DNA of 64,000 nucleotides from Isoetes taiwanensis (GCA_021234155.1 JAJEKV010000240.1:370001-434000), one strand, 5' to 3'. Positions 33,390 through 45,980 are shown, counted from the stretch's first letter. The notes: generated from the sequence alone by a model not told the origin. Made by a program: numbers and translations.

Positions 33390-34006
33390 CTAGCATCAAA
33401 ACTATGTCTATAAAGCTCTGCCCTGCATAACACAAACAAGAATAGTTCACGTAAAAAAGAAATGCAATCGATATGCTTCAACAAATAGAAACAGAAAATC
33501 ACAAATAAAAATCAGTCTTAAGATGCCCCCGGAAGCCCTATAATCAACCTTAAAAATATCGGCATGTTCGATGCCCTTGCCATATCCGAGCTCTGCAAGA
33601 AGAAATTCGTCTCACATGAAGGATCGCCCATGCTGTTGTTCACGAATGTGGCATGTGGCCGCTTCTGCCCTTCCTTCTCCAGTTTACATGCATCTGCCCT
33701 AACAAATGTGGCTAAAATTTTTACCATTTTTCTTTACCGCACTCCACATCATATTTACAATTTTTGAGCAAAATATCCACCGTAAAATTTATTCTATTCT
33801 ATTCTATTCTTGTATATAGTATACTTGCTTTGTACGCAAACATCAACGGGCTAACATTGCCACTCATATATCTTTATGCTTACAAGAATTTTGCCACCGG
33901 GGCATTCTTTTTTTTTCCGAATAATTAAAGCGAATCTTTGTGTGAATTTGAAAACATTGTGAAAGAAAACCGAGGCAAAGATATCTCCCCAGGTTTTCCT
34001 CGACAC
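33390..34006. other. Non-genic stretch
   Basis: No gene supported. Minus 33,640-33,520 is open in two overlapping frames without a recognised motif. ttattctattctattctattctt at 33,788-33,811 matches the tail of the ATTCT-type LINE, perhaps a remnant of only its 3' end. Confidence 0.45.
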
Positions 34007-34164
34007 GTAGTGCTCGGGCAGAGGCTATTTCGCCTAATTACAGACCCATATTATCTCTGATAATGGCCTCCTCTCTTGGCCTCTATAAAATTGCAATGAT
34101 TCTAAAGAAATCGTTGCTTGCTTACGCTCCAGTAAGCTAAATAGCCTCTGCCCCGAAGCATTAC
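34007..34164. repeat. Inverted repeat (foldback 1 of 2)
   Basis: gtagtgctcgggcagaggct plus atttcgcc (34,007-34,034) pairs with agctaaatagcctctgcccc plus gaagcattac (34,136-34,164) with a few mismatches. The inner sequence carries an unrelated loop of about 100 nt. Confidence 0.8.
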
Positions 34165-34173
34165 GTTAGAGAC

Positions 34174-34256
34174 TGTGCCAGGGCAGGCAATTTCGCCTTG
34201 CTCGGACCTTGGCTCGCCCCAGGCTCTTACCAGGCGAAATTGCCGGCCCTGGCACA
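34174..34256. repeat. Inverted repeat (foldback 2 of 2)
   Basis: tgtgccagggcaggcaattt plus cgcctt (34,174-34,199) pairs with its near-perfect complement at 34,231-34,256. It starts only 10 nt after foldback 1 ends and shares the aatttcgcc/tatttcgcc phrase with it. Confidence 0.85.
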
Positions 34257-36056
34257 TTACCTATATCCTAAGATTCTCTGACTATGAAAGTGTATTTTAT
34301 GAAAAAGGGTCATGCATTTCGCGCAAGATAAGTGTAGCTAATTTCCATAATGTGTTTTGTGAAATAGGGTTATAAATTTGGTGCAAGTTTAGTTTAGTTA
34401 ATTTCCTATTGAGATGATGGTTTGTAAATACTGGGAAATTATTAGAAAAGGTGAGGATGATTTGATTCTAATAGTGGAAACATTAGATTTAGGCAAGGAT
34501 GATTTGGCAAACGAGAAAGCAAGACAAAATATACTCATTCTTTGCCTAAAAATATGGAATCCATGGATCATATTTTTTGCAAATTGGAGTTCATATAAAA
34601 ATCTATTAGCCCATTATAAATTTTTAATGTGTACGTCGTCATCACAAGAGCCTAGAAAACTATGCAACCGAGCCTAGAAAACTATGCATCCATGGCCACG
34701 GGTGCGATTTACAGAAGATGAAGAAATAAAATTAAATAGGACATCGACAAAATTTTTTCATGCAATCCAAATTAAATAGGACATTGGCAAGTCGCGCCCA
34801 TGCCACCATTCGTGCCAATGCAAAAGCACCCTTGGCACTTTATTATATTAAATTAAACAAACCTAATAACTTGATATTATTATTCTTTTGTATTATTTTT
34901 TCATACGACATGGTTTGCATAAGAGAAAATACTTTGCAATCATCTTAGACATCAAGGTTAAAGCCACATTCCTTACGATGTTGTCAAGCTCACATCCTTA
35001 TGTAACCTTACAATGTTTTCAAACTCACATCCTGCATCATTTGCATTTTCCACAATTTGGCAGAAGAGCCAAATAGGTTATACCCCTAAATTCACAAAGT
35101 AGCATAACTAGAATGCACATGTAATGGGACTTGTTGTATGTTAGAGATAAATAGTTGCCTCTCAAAGATAAATCTTGGTTAAACTCATTTATTAATGCAG
35201 TCCAATGCATGTTCTCATACCATGCTAGAGTCACTATGATAGCTATCTTGCCTAAATTCATTTATAATGAAGTAGCAATGCATGTTCTCGTACCCTGCTA
35301 GAGTCACTCTGGTAGCAACATGACATCTTGGACTCCTTCCAATACCGCAATGGATATGAGAACAAGCGGCATACAATGTCAAGTTTCTTGAACAGACTAT
35401 ACTCAATTAAGAGAAAGTAGATCAGAGATGTTAGATAGAAACTCAAACCAAGGTTGTGTGCTTCATAGTCACAAGAGCTACAGATGCATGCAGGGTGGAA
35501 AAGGTACCATGAAGAAGAAGTGACCTTGTGGTAGGTGCTGCAGATGATGGGAAGTACAACTATGAAAATATTTGAAGGAAAACGCAAGTTTCATATGTAA
35601 AGAAAATTATGGATCATGGCATTCACAAATACATGATGAGGTGCCCAATGCTGTGCACAAGATACAGGTGCCTAAGCACTAGCATGTTCTTGGGTTTGTT
35701 TCACGTCTATGGTATAGACTTATTACATCTATGTGTATAAGGTGGACCTTATACACACCTTAGCATTAGATCTCTTGCACACGCGCAATAGGCTTATGTT
35801 TGATCAGATAAAGGAGGAGGGTAATGAGAAAATTGCTATGGAGAGGTTGCAGACTATGACTAGCACTCGGAGACATAAAATGAAATTTGGAAGGTTTCTA
35901 AAAGATCTATTCAAACATGGTTTCTTCATGACACAAGAGCACCAATTCTACAGTCAATGATGATATGCGGACTATGTGGCAGCGAATGTAGTGTCTGCAT
36001 CACACTTTTCCATTTCTCAAATTGCAACTGATATTACTAGAATCTTCTATGACTTT
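34257..36056. other. Non-genic stretch with short tandem repeats
   Basis: No gene supported. It holds a 22-bp perfect tandem (gagcctagaaaactatgcaa at 34,649 and 34,671), a diverged 70-bp tandem (34,272 and 34,346; gtgtnttntgaaanagggt), and another of about 70 bp (35,177-35,316; caatgcatgttctc.tac.ctgctagagtcact). A plus-strand open frame at 35,733-35,960 is protein-like but unrecognised. Confidence 0.45.
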
Positions 36057-37850
36057 GCACTCCCTCTTGATGTCTCTCATCAGATCCTCGAGGGAACCCT
36101 GCACTCAAGCTCTCGACCACTTCAAATACAGGGAAGGCTGCCAAAACCTAAACCCTACAGATTTAGTAGGGTTTAAGTATCGGGATACCAAAACAGCTCC
36201 ATCTGTTAACTCCACCGTTGAAATGGTAGCTCATCTCCCATAAAACAATCCTAAAAAGAAAAATGGACATCCACTGCACGCATGTGCCGACCCCCAAATT
36301 TCTCCCTTTTCCGACATAGGGACACGATGGGGAAATGGCATGTTCCCCTAGTTCGGCAACTTTAGTGCACTCGAAATGGGGTTTTGACTTTGTGCATGAG
36401 TCCAAAGCATCCAATTTACTCTAGGGACCAGCTATTATGACCAACAAAACCAAACTCGATTTGCTAGAGGCAACTAGTCGGCCTTTCGCTCATGCACTTC
36501 TAGCCTAGTGCTATAATGTAAAGATAGCATGTACTTGGTAATCCAAGTGATTAATCGATCGTCTACTTCTCAAACATGTGCCTAAGGTAATTATAGCCTT
36601 TTGGATGCAACCGCGCAGTTGAACTGTTGTTTCGCGCCTTCTGTCATGCCTGATCGCAAATGTCCATCTTGTTATGAGCCATCGCAACGAGGCATGTATG
36701 GAACCGATGCCTAGGGAGGGTTTTTTTTGTTCTCCATCTTGAGGTCTCTTCTCATGCCCTCGAGGGAACCTTGCACGCAAGCTCTCGACCACTTCAGGTG
36801 TAGGGAAGGCTGCCAAAACCTAAACCCTACAGATCTAGTAGGGTTTAAGTAGCGGGGTATCAAAACAGCTCCATCAGTTAATCCCACCATTGAAATAGTG
36901 GTCCATGTCCCAAGAAACGCCTCCAAAAAGAAAAAATAGACATCCACCGCACGGATGTGCCAACCCCCAAATTTCCCCCTTTCTCGACATGGGGACACGA
37001 CGAGAAAATGACATGTTCCCCTAGTTCGACCACTTTAGCGAGCTCGAAATGTGGTTTTGACTTTTTGCATGAGTCCAAGGCATCCAATTTACGCTAGGGA
37101 CCAGCTATTATGACCAACAGAACCAAACTCGATTTGCTAGAGGCAACTACTCGACCTTTTGCTCATGCACTTCTAGCCTAGTGCTATAGTGTAAAGATAG
37201 CATATACTTGGCAATCTGGGCGATTAAACAATCGTCTACTTCTCAAACATGTATCATAGGGTAACTCTAGCCTTTTAGATGCAACTGCCAGTCAAAACTA
37301 TCCTTTCGTGCCTTTTGGGATGCCCGGTCACACGATGTCCAGCTTGTTACGAGCCATCGCAACGAGGCATATTTAGAACCAGTGCTTAGGGAGGGTTTTT
37401 TTGTTCTCCCTCTTGGGGTCTCTCCTCAAACCCTCGAAGAAACCCTACAGGCAAGCTCTCGACCACTTCAGATGCAGAAAAGGCTGCCAAGACCTAAACC
37501 CTACATATTTAGTAGGGTTTAAGTATTGGGGTATCAAAACAGCTTCATCTGTTAATCCCACCGTTGAAATGGTAGCTCATGCCCCATAAAGCGCCTCCGA
37601 AAAGAAAAAATGGACATTTACCAGGCGGATGTGCCAACCCACAAATTTTCCCCTTTTCTGACATAGGGACACGACGTAAATGGCATGTTCCCTCAGTTCG
37701 ACCACTTTGGAATGGGGTTTTGACTTGCGCATGAGTCCAAAGCATTTGATTTACTTTATGGACCATCTATTATGAATAATAGAGCCAAATTCGATTGCTA
37801 TAGCAACTAATTGACCTTTCGCTCAATGCACTCCCAACCCAGTGTTATTG
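36057..37850. repeat. Satellite-like tandem repeat, about 673-bp unit, 2.6 copies, with inverted telobox motif
   Basis: The marker ctcgagggaacc occurs at 36,087, 36,759 and (changed) 37,433, giving periods of 672 and 674 nt. Each unit carries a perfect 10-bp stem taaaccctac...gtagggttta with a 7-nt loop (36,149-36,175; 36,821-36,847; 37,495-37,521), that is, two teloboxes (AAACCCTA) head to head. The copies are about 85% alike. The third stops at about 37,850, where the transposase sequence begins. Open frames across it are not conserved. Confidence 0.9.
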
Positions 37851-38104
37851 TATGTCCTGTTAACTGATCCTTACCATCTAACAAGTATCCCTCGACAAAT
37901 GATTTCCAATCTGCAACCTCATTTATCAAGAAAGCCATTGGGTTGGGGTCAATGCAGCTCTCAAACACATCCATTAGTGTTTTCTCTCTTGACCTTGGTA
38001 GAGAAAGTTCCGAAGAATGCATCTATATCATCATGCGTATGCCCAACCATCATGAACTCCACTTTCACAACTTTGAATACTCCCACTGCTGTCAAGTATG
38101 ACAT
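37851..38104 (-). pseudogene. DUF7869-like transposase, 3' part (split by a Gypsy element)
   Basis: The minus strand from 38,104 reads YLTAVGVFKVVKVEFMMVGH directly followed by THDDIDAFFG, the highly characteristic GHTHDDID box of the DUF7869 transposase-like family. It continues through KTLMDVFESCIDPNPMAFLI to about 37,860, where homology ends at the tandem repeat, so the C-terminal domain is missing. Upstream it continues at 55,025 across the inserted Gypsy element; GACAT (38,100-38,104) is duplicated at 55,025-55,029. Confidence 0.8.
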
Positions 38105-40576
38105 TGTTAGCCTAAAACCTGGAATTTTAGCCTAACCTCAAAGGAATCTTAAACAAAGCGGTTAGAACCTCCAGATCACTTAGGGTGATCAATCCTTGTC
38201 ATATGAAACCAGAAAATTCATTTCTAAAGTGCTAGTTTTTTCAAAATCACTAGAGTCCCTGAAACTGGAAAAACTGTCAGAGCAAAAACTGAACTTGCTG
38301 ACACACCTTGAGAGATTTTGAAGATCTGATTGGTGTTATAAGTGGTCAACAAGCAGAGGAAAATGGTGGAGAAGATTTGACTTGATTTGAATAAGGGAAT
38401 GTTAAGAAAAACAAGGTCAAAGGCAGGTCAAAAAATTGGCCAGTGCCAAAACAGAGAGCCAAATTTTGCAAATGGAGTTTGATGGGAAATTTTGGGTTGG
38501 GATCTGTGCAAGCAACTTCAAAATAGCCTCTAGATCACGTGCAGAAGGTTTGAATAGCAAAAGGATGTTTTAGTTTTCCTGTAAATAGACAAAACCTCAA
38601 GAAAAAAGCCAAACTCTGTAACAGTTAAGAAAGGAAATCTTTTTATATGTTTTCTTTGAATGTATAGGTTTCTAGGATTTCTATAAGGATGAAATACAAC
38701 TATCTGAAGAAGATACAATCTATGAGTAGATAGGTTTGGTCTTGTTTTGGTTTTTTGCTTTTCTTTTTTTTTTAAAAGAGCAATGCAGAATTACAAAAAA
38801 TGGATGTACAATGGTGAAAATGATTTTTCAGGCAAAGACTATGCATTATAGCAATGTGATACAGAAAGTTTGATAATATCAACAGGGTATTACCAAAGTT
38901 TCGAAAATAATAATGCTTGAGTAATAATGCTTGAGGGCAATTCCAAGACTGTATGAGTCTTCCAAGGGCTTCAAAACTACCAAAGAAGTAATATGGACTG
39001 ATTTTTTAAGTTGCAATCGAGGTGCCTCAATGCTGACCAGGTCACAACGAATTGGGACTTCAATCTCGAAAGTTTAAATAGAGCTGGAATCGAAAGCGTA
39101 AGCAGCAAGGTGATATCAAAAATTTGAATGCGCCAAAATCATGCAGGTATATCTCTCGGGGCGGTCGATTTGATCTGTAATGCTGGTTTAAGAACTGTTC
39201 CTCTCACAAAACTAGCTCGGCCGAGTGATTTTAGGCCTAATTTGAGCAATTTCTCACGGATCAAATGCCACAGAGGGTCCCCAATGTCTCGGAAAAGGTT
39301 CAGGAGTTGATCTCGGGGGAAAATTGGCGGGATTCAATCAAATTTAGGTACCTAATTGGCGGATTTAGGTGTTCCCCTATTTCTTAGGGTTCATCAAAAA
39401 TTTTAAGGGTGATATATCCCATGTGCACAAACGAAGTCCGGCAAACTCAGATATAAGGAATAGTGTTGACCCCACTATTAAGTTTACGTGCCACGCAGAG
39501 GGGACACCCAAAACAGCCCCCGCCCCCACGCCGCCGTGGAAAAAAAATTGGGGTGACCTCGAACTATGCGTAAATAGATAGGGTAGATAGGCTAGAATAG
39601 GTTTTTATTTTTTGGCACGATCCCAAGAATCCAGTTTTGAAGGCCTTCCCAAAGGTTTTTTTCAAATTTAAAAAGGCTATGTTAGCTCTTTTTTGCCAAG
39701 CTTTCCATCTAGAAGGTTTTCAGGTCAAACTGAAACATTTAAATTTTTTGTCCATTTTGACCCATGGTCAATGAATATTGCAACATAGGGATGGTGAAAA
39801 AAAGTCATGGGAAAAAAGATGGGAAAAGGGTGTAAATAGGCTATACTAGGGTTTAGGAAGATGAAATGAGAATGAGAAAAGAGTTTTCTTGCCTTTGAAG
39901 TTTTTCAAGATCATTAGGGGGCAATTCTCAATTGAAAGTAGGATCAATAAAAAAATGGGTAGTGAAATGATGGGAAAAGGTCTCAAAAGTGAAAAACATG
40001 GTGAGAGAAAGGTTATAAAAGGTTCATAGGACATAAAAAGGTGGATATGGAATGAAGACAAGATGGGTACCTCTGTAGCACTTGATTTCATCTCAGATTG
40101 TTTCTAATGTTCAAATCATACCTCATAGTGAAGATACATTTGCTCAAAGCCTAAGGGTCTTCCAAACTTCTATAAGGGTCTTCCAAACTTCAAGGCTAGA
40201 ATAAGAGCATGTTTCACTTCCAAGATGGCATCCTTGTATGTGTGACTTCAAACTACTAATGAAACTCAAGCAAGCTTCATAAGGTTGAGCTTTGGTAAAA
40301 CATCTTGTGCTTCCTTGATAATCTTGCTATAGCCTTTGCCTGGTCTTCAAATCAAAGGAAAATGTTAAACAAATGGGAATGTGTCTAAAAGGTATTTTAC
40401 CTCAAGGAAAAGATTAGGCTATAAAAGGAGATCCCCAATGCCTTCCAAACTTGGTCAAATGTCTTCCAAACTCTAATGGGATCACAATAGCCTGAAACTT
40501 TTCCTTAGAGGAAATATGGATGAAACAAAAGTTTTTGATAATAGATGCTAGTCCATGTTGCCAGAAATGGGCAACA
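38105..40576 (-). repeat. 3' LTR of the Gypsy element (uninterrupted copy)
   Basis: 2,472 bp, TGTTAGCC to GGGCAACA on the plus strand. It matches 49,668-52,016 plus 54,903-55,024 almost base for base. One clear difference is cacgtgcagaagg (38,537) against cacgtcttgagaagg (50,100). The purine tract on the minus strand directly precedes it (40,577-40,590). Confidence 0.93.
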
Positions 40577-41854
40577 TCTCCTCAAAGGAAAGAATAGGCT
40601 GGTCCCCTCAGCCTAACAGATGTAGACTTAGACTGAGGATCTTCAAATACTGGTGCAGGTGACAGAATGATGTAGAGTAATGAAATGAGTGGTATGAGTG
40701 TAATATGAACTCTGCTATGGTGGAAATGTGGTGCAGAGCATTGTAGGGAATGAAAATAAAAGGATAGAAGGTTGAAATGGAATGTAAGGCAACTTATAGG
40801 CAGATGAAAATGGAGGAGAAAAGAATGAACCTGCATATGACAGTAAATCAAGGTTAGCATGAGTGCTAAACGAGATGTGGAAAAGTATATATGGATAGCA
40901 CTCTAGAACTCCAATGGAGAAGCAAGGTCTCATGAAGAATAAGCCAAGATGAAAAGCGGATGAAATGGTTTGACAAATGGCCTGTCATGACAACATAGAA
41001 CTCATTAATAGGTAATAATCAAAGCCTTTATCCCTTGTGGCCACATTCCTGCATGACTAAACAGTAAAACACCATATTAAACCTCAAAGGAAATATGCTA
41101 GTCAGAAGAAATATTAAAACCTCAACTTTGAAATTATAAACTAACCTATTCTAAGCTAGAACAAATGCTTATATAGAAGTGAAGAGGCTCAAGCAGGCAT
41201 GCTGAGGCCAATATCTTTTAAGGTGTTGAATATTAATGGGATTTGGCAGCTCTAATCCTGTACCAAGATCTCGCCAACCTATAAGATGAGCAGACCAAAC
41301 ATCTCCTAGAATCGATAAGGGCCTTCCTGTGGGTTTTCAAACTTTGAGAGCTTTCCTTCACCGCAAACATTCCACTTTAAAACTAATTCCATAGGTGCAA
41401 ACTTGTCCTCAGTAGTTTGTGAGCAGCCTTGAAATTTCTTTGCACTCTTAGCCTTCTTCAACAAATTGTAATTCTCGCAACAAACCTTTCTTCATCTAAT
41501 TTTAACGTAACTTCATACCTGCGGCTTCAAGGCTTGAGAAAACTCCAACTCAAGCTTGAGTGCCATCCTTAGAGAAGGTATCTCTAACTCGATTTGGAAT
41601 AAATGACTTCTACTCCATATACTAAACTGAAAGGTGAGGCATTAGTAGCTGCTTTAGAAGTAATTCTATGAGCCCAAAGAGCATCATATAATTTCAAGTG
41701 CCAATCCCTTTGGTTTTGGCAAACTGCTTTCTACGCAAAATACCCTTAAGCACTTTGTTAGTAGACTTCGGCTTGGCCATTTCCTTGAGGATAATAGGCT
41801 GAGCTTTTCACATGCTTGATCTTGAGGCTTGAAACAAGGAAATTAATAACTTCA

Positions 41855-42306
41855 TTAATAAAAAGTAGAGCCTCTATCGGTCAAAATTTTAAAAGGAATG
41901 CCAAACCTAGAGCAAATATTCTCATGCAAAAATCTAGCAAAGTAGTATGGGCATTTGCTTTCCTTAAAGGTGTTGCTTCGACCACTTAGTGAACAGATCT
42001 GTAGCCACAACAATGTATTCATCTTTGGGCTGAGGATGGGGATTGATAGGGCCAACATAGTCCAATCCCCAAATTTGAAATGGACCAGGGAGACAATTCC
42101 TGTAAGAGGAGCGGGATGCAGGATTCTTTTGCCAAAGATCCGCATTGATGACAAGTCTTTATAATATCATAACAATCTTTAAATAAATGAGGCTTAAATA
42201 ACCGGACCTCAATATTTTCTTGGCGGTTGTGTTCGCGCAAAATGACCACCACAAACACCTTTGTGATTTTCAAAGAAGTACCAGGCAGCTTCATCTTCAT
42301 CAACAC
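41855..42306 (-). pseudogene. Gypsy integrase fragment
   Basis: The minus strand 42,306-42,019 shows the end of the H2C2 zinc-binding domain (HLFKDCYDIIKTCHQCGSLA), and 42,154-41,855 the start of the catalytic core (KMNTLLWLQICSLSGRSNTF; RFLHENICSRFGIPFKILTD). The two frames overlap, so at least one frameshift lies between them. The ILTDRGSTF phrase contains the second catalytic Asp. Downstream the frame is lost. Confidence 0.85.
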
Positions 42307-42375
42307 ATCTTAAGAGTACACCATCCCTATTTACCTTGCACAAGATGTCACCAACCAAGGAGTAAGTCAAACATT

Positions 42376-42906
42376 TTAACTTAAACTTGTAAGCTTGGCT
42401 TTTTGAAAATTGAGAAGGTATCTCTCGACATCAAGGAACCTCCTAATAGGTTGTTGCCAACCTTGAGCTGGTATAGTTGACAAGTCCTGTTCATTTACAA
42501 CAAGGTTAGTCATTTCTTCTTCTTGTATCAACTCCTCATGTTCAAAGTAGGCAGCAGGCAAGTATAAACTCGGGTTGTTCAATACATGAATAACCTTTAC
42601 CTTTAAACCATAAGGTTGAAGCCTACAAGCCCACCTATGAAGTTTAGGTTTTTCTAATTTCTTACCATACAAAAAGGGCATGGGGTTCTGCTGCATGTAG
42701 ATAGTGGCTTGGGATTTTTGTAAAAGATGACCCTGTCTCTCGATCAAAAAGATGAGAGCGTAAACACTCCTTTCTATCTTAGCATACTTTTCTTCGGTTT
42801 GAGACCATTGTTTGCTTGCAAAAGCAATAGGGTGTCTATCCTGCAAAATGGCAACTCCAGCAGCCTTTTTAGTGATAGTTATGTAAACTTTAAATGGTAA
42901 TGAAAG
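42376..42906 (-). pseudogene. Gypsy RNase H domain, N-terminus cut by LTR element A
   Basis: The minus strand reads LPFKVYITITKKAAGVAILQ, then HPIAFASKQWSQTEEKYAKI and ERSVYALIFLIERQGHLLQK, the Ty3/Gypsy RNase H core (the usual xDAS Asp region appears as VYITITK, so a catalytic residue is probably lost). It continues the RT sequence that stops at 45,981; LTR element A separates them. Confidence 0.85.
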
Positions 42907-42911
42907 GTCTG

Positions 42912-43251
42912 TGTTAACCACCTAGTGGTTAACATTGTGCATGCACGTTAGGTGTCAGTGGTGGCAGACTGACACTTGGCATGCTTAGGTTAACTTAAGT
43001 GTATGGCTTAGATTAGTTAGATGTACGGCTCAGATTTGCAGTCTACACTATATTAGACTGGAGCCTCTTCAGATGTACTCAGGTTTGATCTCATATTTGG
43101 AGAGCCTCATTTGGCCACGTTCCCCTTCATTCTTTGTACATATTTCTTTGTCTTGTTCTTGTTTTGTGATCATGAGCATGGCAGCCTTGTAGCATCCGGC
43201 AGTCATGGATCTGGCTGCTGCTGAGGTGTATGCCAAGAACTCAAACTAACA
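42912..43251 (+). repeat. 5' LTR of element A
   Basis: 340 bp. Its first 23 nt are a perfect palindrome (TGTTAACCAC-CTA-GTGGTTAACA), shared by all four LTRs of the family here. Confidence 0.93.
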
Positions 43252-43254
43252 TCT

Positions 43255-43275
43255 TGGCGCCCGATTATGCCGGGT
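43255..43275 (+). promoter_or_regulatory. Primer-binding site of element A
   Basis: TGGCGCCCGATTATGCCGGG follows the LTR after 3 nt. TGGCGCC and GCCGGG match the complement of the plant tRNA-Asp 3' end (which ends GGCGCCA), with an altered middle. Confidence 0.6.
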
Positions 43276-45028
43276 TCGCTTCGTGATCACTTTCCTTAGC
43301 CTCCTCGCCGCTGCTTTTTGTTGTCTTCTTTGCTCTCATGCTTCTCCGTTTTGAAGACTTCTTGTATACTATTCTTCGCCCTTTAGATTTCCTTAGTTTG
43401 CCCAACCAAGTCTGATTCATGATTCCTATATCTGCTTGGAGGCTTTAATTTTTCAAAACAGCTGATGATTCTGCCAGCTGATCCATTTAATCTCGTAAAT
43501 CTGTTCTCAAGACCCTGTTCTTAAGGTGCAAACAAGCCCGGTTATAATCAAGGATTTTTGGAGTGGTGACAGCACTCCTCTCTGCTGAACAAGCTATCCT
43601 GAAAAGTTATCAAAAATATTCATGTGTTGGTTCTGTATAAAGTTTTAGATTTTGATTTTTCCTCTGATTCTTATCAGGTAAAACCGTGCTTTTATTTGCA
43701 CACATAAAAAAATCGTCCCTTGAGCTGCACATCTTCCTGAGCACGCAGCTGTGATCTTCTCTTTCAGAAATTTGCAGAGGGCCAGCTTGGCTAGCCCCCT
43801 ATATGTCAGTTTGAGTCTCAAATATCCACGGAGGACCATCTGCATCACCTGCAACTGCAAGCACGCAAGTGAGCATTATCCAGAACGGGAAGCATCTGGT
43901 AACACGTCTGATTTCTATATGCATTCTTCTTGAGTTTTTTCAAGAGGGCCAGCATTTCTGCTTGCCCCCATCCATCTGCTCAAGCTCAGCAGGCTGCCCT
44001 ACATCTGCAAAGCAAAAGCAGCCGCAGTCCCTATTCTTGCAAACATGCTGCTCTTTCAAGGCTTTCAAGAATGGCTGTTCTTATAAGAGGGCCAGCCGCC
44101 CTGTGGCTAGCCTCATCCGTTTGCAGAGACGTCTTCAAGCAGGCCCCCTGTGAAGAAACTTTCCAAGCCTCCGGTCGGATTTATTAAACTCTTGGGTCTA
44201 CCTCATCTGCAAACACCCAAAAAATTTTCATCAGTCAAGGCTAGAAGGAGAAATCCAAACATCTTTGTTAAGCAGAGTCAGATATTTTCTCTCTTTTCAC
44301 ACAGATTCTACAGGCTATTCGAGTTTATCTAACAACTGCCCATTCAAATTCTATTCAGCAAGCAGATTTTGCTCCGCAAGTAGAGTCTTCTGTCTGCATC
44401 CTCGGCACAGGAATCCTTATCTATTACAGAAAAATCGGCTTTGCCCTCTGCGTATCTTAATGGCCATGATTTCTTTCTGCAATAGCAAGATGCAGTACCG
44501 CTTCATCCTGTTCCAGAAAATCCGGCCAGTTTCTATCCATAGAAGCTCCCCTTTCGGCACCATATCAGGATCCCCTTTCCTGCAATCTATCTTTAGCATG
44601 CGACATTGCAGGCAGACATTTCGCTCCATTTGCCAAGTCTTATCTTGCAATAACAGCAGCAACACATCTCGACAGAGCTTTGCTTGCATCACCGCCATGA
44701 AACGGCCGATTCTTGGTCTGAATCCATCTGCCATCATCAGAAGAATTGAGCATTCTGTGGAGCAACTATTGTGGCATCCTTGACCAGTTTCTATCCACAG
44801 AGGCTTCATTTCCGGCATTCCATCAGGGTTCGGGATCCAAAATCCGCACTTTCTAACTGAAGCAGATCCATTTTTTGGCATTCTATCAGGATCCGACCTG
44901 CATCACCGCCTAGCTGCTCTGTTTAGGGCAGGGGAGGGTACTTTTAGGTCTTCTCGAGCTCAAAGGCTCAGATTTAGCCGCCCAAAATCAATGGCTCAGA
45001 TGAACTTTCCGTTTTTTCCCGCCGTGAG

Positions 45029-45300
45029 TCTTGCCACGCTTAGTATCCAATTTTTTCCTTCCACGCCCACGGGCCACGCCCACGCCCACGCCAATATTGC
45101 TGGCTGATAACCGCCCACGCTCATGTTTCCACGCCTATGCCCACGCTCAAACTTTGACCCACGCCCACGCTCCAGCCACGCTTCAGCCACGCTCTTTATG
45201 CTCCCACGCTCACACTTTGCTTATGGCCACGCTTTTTGCTCAACATCCACGCTCTGCACAAATATTGTGACGCATAGCCACGCTCTTCTATGGCTGATCA
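45029..45300 (+). repeat. Degenerate CCACGC hexamer array inside element A
   Basis: About 25 copies of ccacgc/ccacgct in 270 nt, GC-rich in an AT-rich element. Element B has the complementary gcgtgg array at 52,690-52,980, so the array belongs to the family. Confidence 0.85.
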
Positions 45301-45643
45301 CGGGGGAAGCTTTCTTGGTGCGTACATTTTTAAGGCCCCTATTATACTTGTTTTTACGTGAAATTTTGGGCTATCTTTATTACAATGGACTTCTCCATAA
45401 TATAAGGGGATGGTCTTCATGTTTTTTTGGCCCAAAGTTCTTATGATCCATGTTCTGCATCGACATTCCTTCGGATTCTCCTCGTCATCATGCCTTCATG
45501 AAGATCTTTCGGCAACAAAACCAACCATCACCATTACCATCCTTTTCACCCCTAAAATTTTTGGCACCATATTGTAATTGTCGGACTTGTCTTATAAAAG
45601 TCTGTACATGTTTTTGTGCTAAAAAACTTTTAGGGGGAGGCAG

Positions 45644-45980
45644 TGTTAACCACCTAGTGGTTAACATTGTGCATGCACGTTAGGTGTCAGTGGTGGCAGA
45701 CTGACACTTGGCATGCTTAGGTTAACTTAAGTGTATGGCTTAGATTAGTTAGATGTACGGCTCAGATTTGCAGTCTACACTATATTAGACTGGAGCCTCT
45801 TCAGATGTACTCAGGTTTGATCTCATATTTGGAGAGCCTCATTTGGCCACATTCCCCTTCATTCTTTGTACATATTTCTTTGTCTTGTTCTTGTTTTGTG
45901 ATCATGAGCATGGCAGCCTTGTAGCATCCGGCAGTCATGGACTGCTGCTGCAGGGTGTATGCCAAGAACTCAAACTAACA
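45644..45980 (+). repeat. 3' LTR of element A
   Basis: 337 bp, differing from the 5' LTR by a few substitutions (for example tggccacattcc against tggccacgttcc) and a small indel near the 3' end. Confidence 0.93.

Larger units (their letters stand above)
42912..45980 (+). mobile_element. Non-autonomous LTR retroelement, copy A
   Basis: Two near-identical LTRs (42,912-43,251 and 45,644-45,980), both TGTTAACC...AACTAACA, are flanked by a perfect GTCTG duplication (42,907-42,911 and 45,981-45,985). A primer-binding site TGGCGCC (43,255-43,261) lies 3 nt inside the 5' LTR, and a purine tract (tttagggggaggcag, ending 45,643) abuts the 3' LTR. The 2.4-kb interior has no gag or pol; it carries GC-rich CCACGC repeats. 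It therefore depends on an unseen autonomous partner. It is inserted between the RT and RNase H of the host Gypsy, in the opposite orientation. Confidence 0.93.

Noticed and set aside
36163-37766. Repeated open frames resembling each other at 36.2, 36.9 and 37.6 kb
   Set aside because: They are copies of the 673-bp tandem repeat; the frames carry unmatched indels and stops.
44265-44881. Overlapping plus and minus open frames of about 160 codons
   Set aside because: They lie in the non-coding interior of LTR element A, overlap each other antisense, and match no gag or pol motif.
45031-45446. Open frames rich in Pro/His/Ala
   Set aside because: They result from the CCACGC hexamer array, which is open in several frames.
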